DNA from: Candidatus Aenigmatarchaeota archaeon
GTDB taxonomy: Archaea; Aenigmatarchaeota; Aenigmatarchaeia; GW2011-AR5
Assembly (NCBI GenBank): GCA_018304565.1
Contig: JAGVVX010000011.1
Coordinates: 1-15,127 of the forward strand
Length of the DNA stretch: 15,127 nucleotides
Reading direction: 5' to 3'
Below the pieces are notes generated by a model. The model searched no databases and was not told where the DNA came from. It worked only from the letters and a program-made list of their open reading frames with translations. Every line of letters begins with the position of its first letter. Position 1 is the first letter of the stretch. This document shows positions 12,626-15,127 of the stretch, one piece after another. Position numbers and translations under genes: made by a program.

Positions 12626-13037
12626 GAGGGATGCGGTTTTATTTGCACACATCATTCTGGGCGCGGCGCTGGCGGTGCTGTCAATAATTATTCTGCTTGA
12701 AATGAAGAAGAGAAAATCTTCCATTCTGAGGCCGCTTTCCGTCCTGACTGCTGGACTAAGCTGGTCCGTGCTGGTCCCGGCAGGCATCCTGTACATAAAT
12801 TTCTATCCCGCAACAAAAACACTCATAAAGGCCGGCGCGTGGCCTTGGGCGCATTCTATTTTCATGGAAACAAAGGAGCACTGGGGACTGCTGCTTCCGG
12901 TGATAGCGACGGTTGCAGCCGGCATGGTCCTCACGGGTAAAATACAGGAAAGCAGGAAATGGTGGCTTCTGCTGATTGCGGTTACCATATTAATAGGCGT
13001 GATGGGAAGGGTTGTCAAGCTGGGGGCATTTGCATGA
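12624..13037 (+). CDS. Four-helix membrane protein, first gene of the thiol/sulfur operon
   Basis: The 137-residue product begins MRDAVLFAHIILGAALAVLS and has four hydrophobic helices (about residues 5-26, 37-58, 87-105 and 113-130). H9 is in the first helix, H77 and H86 are near the third (WPWAHSIF, KEHWGLLL), and aromatic residues cluster in the loop between helices 2 and 3. Histidines in such positions could bind heme or metal, but I recognise no family and this is speculation. ATG 12624 lies in the CATG that also contains the divergent HxlR start. No Shine-Dalgarno is evident; GATAAAAAG (12601-12609) is a possible but closely spaced TATA box. It ends in an ATGA overlap with the next gene. 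Confidence 0.78.
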   Translation: MRDAVLFAHIILGAALAVLSIIILLEMKKRKSSILRPLSVLTAGLSWSVLVPAGILYINFYPATKTLIKAGAWPWAHSIFMETKEHWGLLLPVIATVAAGMVLTGKIQESRKWWLLLIAVTILIGVMGRVVKLGAFA

Positions 13038-13312
13038 AAAGGAAATTCAATTTCTATCTTGGCGCAGCAGCGAGCGCATGTCTGCTTGCAATTCTGGTTA
13101 TAGTGGCAGAGCTTGCGGCGCCTTTCAAAACGCTTCTGCAAACGCTTTTTGGCCACCACTGGATCGGAAAGGCTGTCATCGTGGCGCTGGTTTTTGTTGC
13201 AGCCGGCTTTCTGGTCAAGGAAAAGAAACCGCATGAAAAGCTGGCATGGTACAGCGCTGTCGGCAGCATGGCCGTGATATTCCTGTTTTATGTGATTGAG
13301 TTTCTTGTGTGA
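13034..13312 (+). CDS. Three-helix membrane protein, 92 residues
   Basis: The product begins MKRKFNFYLGAAASACLLAI with helices at about residues 9-30, 44-62 and 72-91. A conserved-looking FGHHWIGK (39-46) precedes the second helix, and a lysine-rich loop KEKKPHEKL separates helices 2 and 3. The family is not recognised. The start overlaps the previous stop as ATGA, and its stop overlaps the next gene's GTG as GTGA, so it is an internal gene of a tightly coupled operon. It may form a complex with the preceding four-helix protein; that is inferred only from coupling. Confidence 0.75.
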   Translation: MKRKFNFYLGAAASACLLAILVIVAELAAPFKTLLQTLFGHHWIGKAVIVALVFVAAGFLVKEKKPHEKLAWYSAVGSMAVIFLFYVIEFLV

Positions 13313-13824
13313 GCCGAATGAAAAAAAAGAAGGTTCTCAAAAAGCGTAGCTTTTCGGAATCTCGGAGAAGCTTCGCTTCTCCCAAGATTCAGAAAGGCGT
13401 GCCTAAAGGCAGGATAGTTGTTCTGGCATTAATCATTGTTTTTGTCGGCCTGATAGCGTATTTTTTCATCTCGTCGGAGACGCTAAAGCCGGGTGAAATC
13501 CCGTCGTATGTGACAGGAGATATGCGCACGATGTACGAATGGGCCGCAACGCCTGAAGGCAAAGCCCTGCTCGAGCAGATGCCGTGCTATTGCGGCTGCA
13601 AATATGATGGGCATATGCACACAAGGCACTGTTTCTGGCGCGATGACGGCTCGTTCGACAAGCATGGAATAACTTGTTCTGTATGCTTTGACATAGCGAA
13701 GAAGACGAAGCAGATGCACGAACAGGGGATAGATATCTGCACCATAAGGAAGGATGTAGACAAATTCTACGAGCCTAACAAGCACCTTGGCACGGACACT
13801 CCAATGCCTGCGGGTTGTGCATAG
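13309..13824 (+). CDS. Membrane-anchored PCYCGC-motif protein with a repeat-derived N-terminal tail
   Basis: The 171-residue protein has a basic tail (1-34), one transmembrane helix (about 35-54) and an outward-facing Cys/His-rich domain. The domain carries the PCYCGC motif (92-97), HMHTRHCFW (H102, H104, H107, C108), TCSVCFDI (C123, C126) and C144. This is the PCYCGC family, known mostly from Bacillus-type lipoproteins and of undetermined function; the ligands suggest metal or thiol chemistry outside the membrane. Residues about 10-27 (LKKRSFSESRRSFASPK) are encoded by the inverted repeat copy at 13336-13387. GTG 13309 (GTGA overlap) or ATG 13318 may be the start. The next gene begins 34 bases on. 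Confidence 0.85.
   Translation: MSRMKKKKVLKKRSFSESRRSFASPKIQKGVPKGRIVVLALIIVFVGLIAYFFISSETLKPGEIPSYVTGDMRTMYEWAATPEGKALLEQMPCYCGCKYDGHMHTRHCFWRDDGSFDKHGITCSVCFDIAKKTKQMHEQGIDICTIRKDVDKFYEPNKHLGTDTPMPAGCA
13336..13387 (-). repeat. Shortened, inverted copy C of the modular hairpin repeat, in frame in the PCYCGC gene
   Basis: Two hairpins remain: 13338-13356 (CAAAAAGC/GCTTTTCG with one mismatch, loop GTA) and 13364-13382 (GGAGAAGC/GCTTCTCC, loop TTC), joined by GAATCTC. Read on the minus strand, the order is hairpin 1, GAGATTC, hairpin 4 of copies A and B. Hairpin 2 has been lost between the two GAGAT spacers, and hairpin 3 has been fused into hairpin 4. The outer boundary TCTTGGG matches copies A and B. 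The frame through it is open. Confidence 0.85.
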
Positions 13825-13858
13825 AATGGGAACGGCGCACTCAGAGAAGTGAAATGAC

Positions 13859-14704
13859 ATGAAAAAATCATTATACTTTGCACCCCTTGTTGCCCTGCTA
13901 ATCGGGCTGCTTATAGGAATAATTGGAGCAACCCTGCAACAGACGCAGCAACAGGCAACAGGAGAGGTTGAACTTGCCTTTAAGCAACAGGGAAATGTGG
14001 GGCAGGTTGTCCCGTCTGAAATAGCTTATGCAATGCGCCAACAGGGGCAGGACGTTGTTCTTGTTGACGTGCGCGAAAAAGAGGAATGGGACGGAGAGCA
14101 TATACCAGGCGCGGTATGGATTCCGCACAGCAAACTAAAGGAAAATGACACTGAAGCGTGGGGTATGCTTGAGAATCTTGCAAAAACACACCAAAACGTT
14201 TTCACCTACTGCGGCGCAGGACACAGGAGCGGTTTTATTGCATCAAAAGCGCAGGAAAAAGGACTAGGCAATGTTTTTAATCTCGACGGCTTTTCATTCT
14301 GGAAAACGAAGTACCCTATTATAAAAGGCAAATCAAACCCGGACAAAGAGGCAAAGATAATTCATCTGGATGAGGCGTATTACTACTATACAAGCTTTAA
14401 CGATGTCGACTTTGTCGATGTGCGGGAAATAGAATCGATTGAACTTACCGGCGGCAATGTTATCAAAGGCGCTAAATGGATTCCTCTCTCAGAATTGGCA
14501 AAAAGACTTGACGAAATCAACTGCGATCACGATACTGTTTTTGTTTGTGAAGGAACCTGGGATGGCGGTGAGTGCTCTGCCAGCCCTGCAGCCGCGAAAA
14601 TAGCTATAGAAAGAAAAGGTTGCAAGGCGGGGAGGATGAAGTATCTCCTCGAAGGTCATGGCGCATGGGAGGCTGCAGGCTATCCTGTTGAGAAAGCCGG
14701 ATGA
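13859..14704 (+). CDS. Exported or membrane-anchored double-rhodanese protein
   Basis: The 281-residue protein has an N-terminal hydrophobic segment (about 5-25) acting as signal or anchor, then two rhodanese domains. The first (about 48-155) is canonical: DVVLVDVREKEEWDGEHIPGA and the active loop TYCGAGHRSG with C118. The second (about 166-278) has VDFVDVRE and a similar fold. Its catalytic region, however, reads FVCEGTWDGGECSASPAA, with C230 but no standard C-x-x-G-x-R/S loop and a second cysteine, C239. Rhodanese domains carry persulfide sulfur; here probably outside the membrane, together with the PCYCGC and thioredoxin-like neighbours. ATG 13859 has a weak AAGTGA upstream. Its stop overlaps the next gene as ATGA. 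Confidence 0.9.
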   Translation: MKKSLYFAPLVALLIGLLIGIIGATLQQTQQQATGEVELAFKQQGNVGQVVPSEIAYAMRQQGQDVVLVDVREKEEWDGEHIPGAVWIPHSKLKENDTEAWGMLENLAKTHQNVFTYCGAGHRSGFIASKAQEKGLGNVFNLDGFSFWKTKYPIIKGKSNPDKEAKIIHLDEAYYYYTSFNDVDFVDVREIESIELTGGNVIKGAKWIPLSELAKRLDEINCDHDTVFVCEGTWDGGECSASPAAAKIAIERKGCKAGRMKYLLEGHGAWEAAGYPVEKAG

Positions 14705-15117
14705 CACGGTTGAACATCATGGTAAAAAAAGAGATTTGGATTGTCCTGTTGTTAGGAGCCAGTGTAGCAATTAGCGGGTGCGCTTCGCCGCAAGAGCAGA
14801 AAATATCTACTGCTGCTCTGGATTCTTTTGCCCAGTGCATTACGGAGAACGGTGTAAAAATGTACGGTTCATATATCTGCTCTGCTTGCTTGGCCCAGAT
14901 AAAAATGTTCGGAGGTCATGGAGGTTCTTTTCGGTATATTGATTATATCGAGTGCCATCCACGGGGTATAAATCCACAGACAGAGCTTTGTTTAAAAAGA
15001 GATATTAATAAAACGCCAACGTGGATTCTTGAAAAGGAGGGGACAGAAATTAAAAGGCTTGAAGGATTACAGACCTTCGAAACATTATCAGAGTTTTCAG
15101 GATGCAGTTTGGGATAA
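14701..15117 (+). CDS. Thioredoxin-like lipoprotein with a CSAC active site
   Basis: The 138-residue product has a hydrophobic signal ending in a lipobox-like AISGC (C27). A compact thioredoxin-like domain follows: SFAQCITENGVKMYGSYICSACLAQ with C60-S-A-C63, FRYIDYIEC (C85), ELC (C97), the cis-Pro loop KTPTWIL (P106) and FSGC (C135). The arrangement matches the thioredoxin-like domain found fused to or beside VKOR/DsbB-type membrane oxidoreductases, except that the usual C-P-H-C is C-S-A-C. It is probably a surface thiol oxidoreductase serving the PCYCGC and rhodanese proteins. ATG 14701 overlaps the previous stop; ATG 14719, giving MVKKEIWIVLLLG, is an equally good signal-peptide start. Another ATG at 15120, at the window edge, could begin the next gene. 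Confidence 0.87.
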   Translation: MTRLNIMVKKEIWIVLLLGASVAISGCASPQEQKISTAALDSFAQCITENGVKMYGSYICSACLAQIKMFGGHGGSFRYIDYIECHPRGINPQTELCLKRDINKTPTWILEKEGTEIKRLEGLQTFETLSEFSGCSLG

Positions 15118-15127
15118 ATATGGCCGA

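Noticed and set aside
12626..12796. N-terminal extension of the HxlR gene to 12796
   Set aside because: The extra 57 codons are antisense to the first half of a membrane protein gene and have no relation to the HxlR family, which starts near the conserved cysteine.
1..15127. tRNA or rRNA genes
   Set aside because: I looked for cloverleaf arms with a GTTCRANNC-type T loop and for conserved rRNA strings in the intergenic stretches and saw none. The gaps are short and mostly explained by promoters, repeats and terminators.
15120..15127. ATG at the right edge as the start of another operon gene
   Set aside because: Only eight bases are visible, so it cannot be supported, though its closeness to the preceding stop makes it plausible.

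Overview
The window looks archaeal and is most plausibly from a small-genome DPANN-type archaeon (Woesearchaeota/Pacearchaeota-like). The lineage is an inference from gene content; no rRNA or other marker is present. The archaeal call rests on TATA-like boxes about 25-30 bases upstream of several start codons, which implies leaderless transcripts, on pyrimidine-rich terminators, on a SUF-only Fe-S gene set with a short IscU-like SufU, and on a LAGLIDADG intein in SufB.

Layout. Positions 1-2153 hold an edge-truncated hypothetical gene (minus), a complex hairpin repeat, two small membrane proteins and an unrecognised 264-residue gene whose 3' end looks frameshifted. Positions 2294-5638 hold a GNAT acetyltransferase, an NYN/PIN-type nuclease, the scaffold SufU, an unknown protein overlapping an AlkD-like DNA glycosylase, and a small AT-rich membrane protein. 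Positions 5849-12133 (minus) form an operon read padR - sufC - sufB(intein) - winged-helix gene - sufD - sufS, mostly joined by ATGA/TAATG overlaps or gaps of a few bases. Positions 12209-12625 (minus) encode an HxlR-type regulator. Its start codon shares a CATG with the first gene of a plus-strand operon (12624-15117) encoding two small membrane proteins, a membrane-anchored PCYCGC protein, a secreted or anchored double rhodanese and a thioredoxin-like lipoprotein.

How it fits together. SufS mobilises sulfur from cysteine, SufU accepts or traffics it, and SufBCD assembles Fe-S clusters. The leading PadR protein ends in a C-x2-C-x-H-x2-H motif, and a CTGT-N8-ACAG site sits between its TATA box and start, so it may sense Fe-S or metal status and control itself and the suf genes. 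The neighbouring plus-strand operon looks like an extracytoplasmic sulfur, thiol or metal handling module under a cysteine-containing HxlR regulator.

The most unusual structure is a dispersed modular hairpin element. Two 106-base copies (231-336 and 4821-4926) contain four consecutive hairpins with 8-10 bp stems and three-base loops; 10 of their 11 differences lie in the loops. One copy is read in frame inside the AlkD-like gene, and a shortened inverted copy (13336-13387) is read in frame in the N-terminal tail of the PCYCGC protein. A diverged copy lies at 994-1043, at the start of another gene. This resembles in concept the protein-invading palindromic elements known from Rickettsia, but here it is modular and apparently archaeal.
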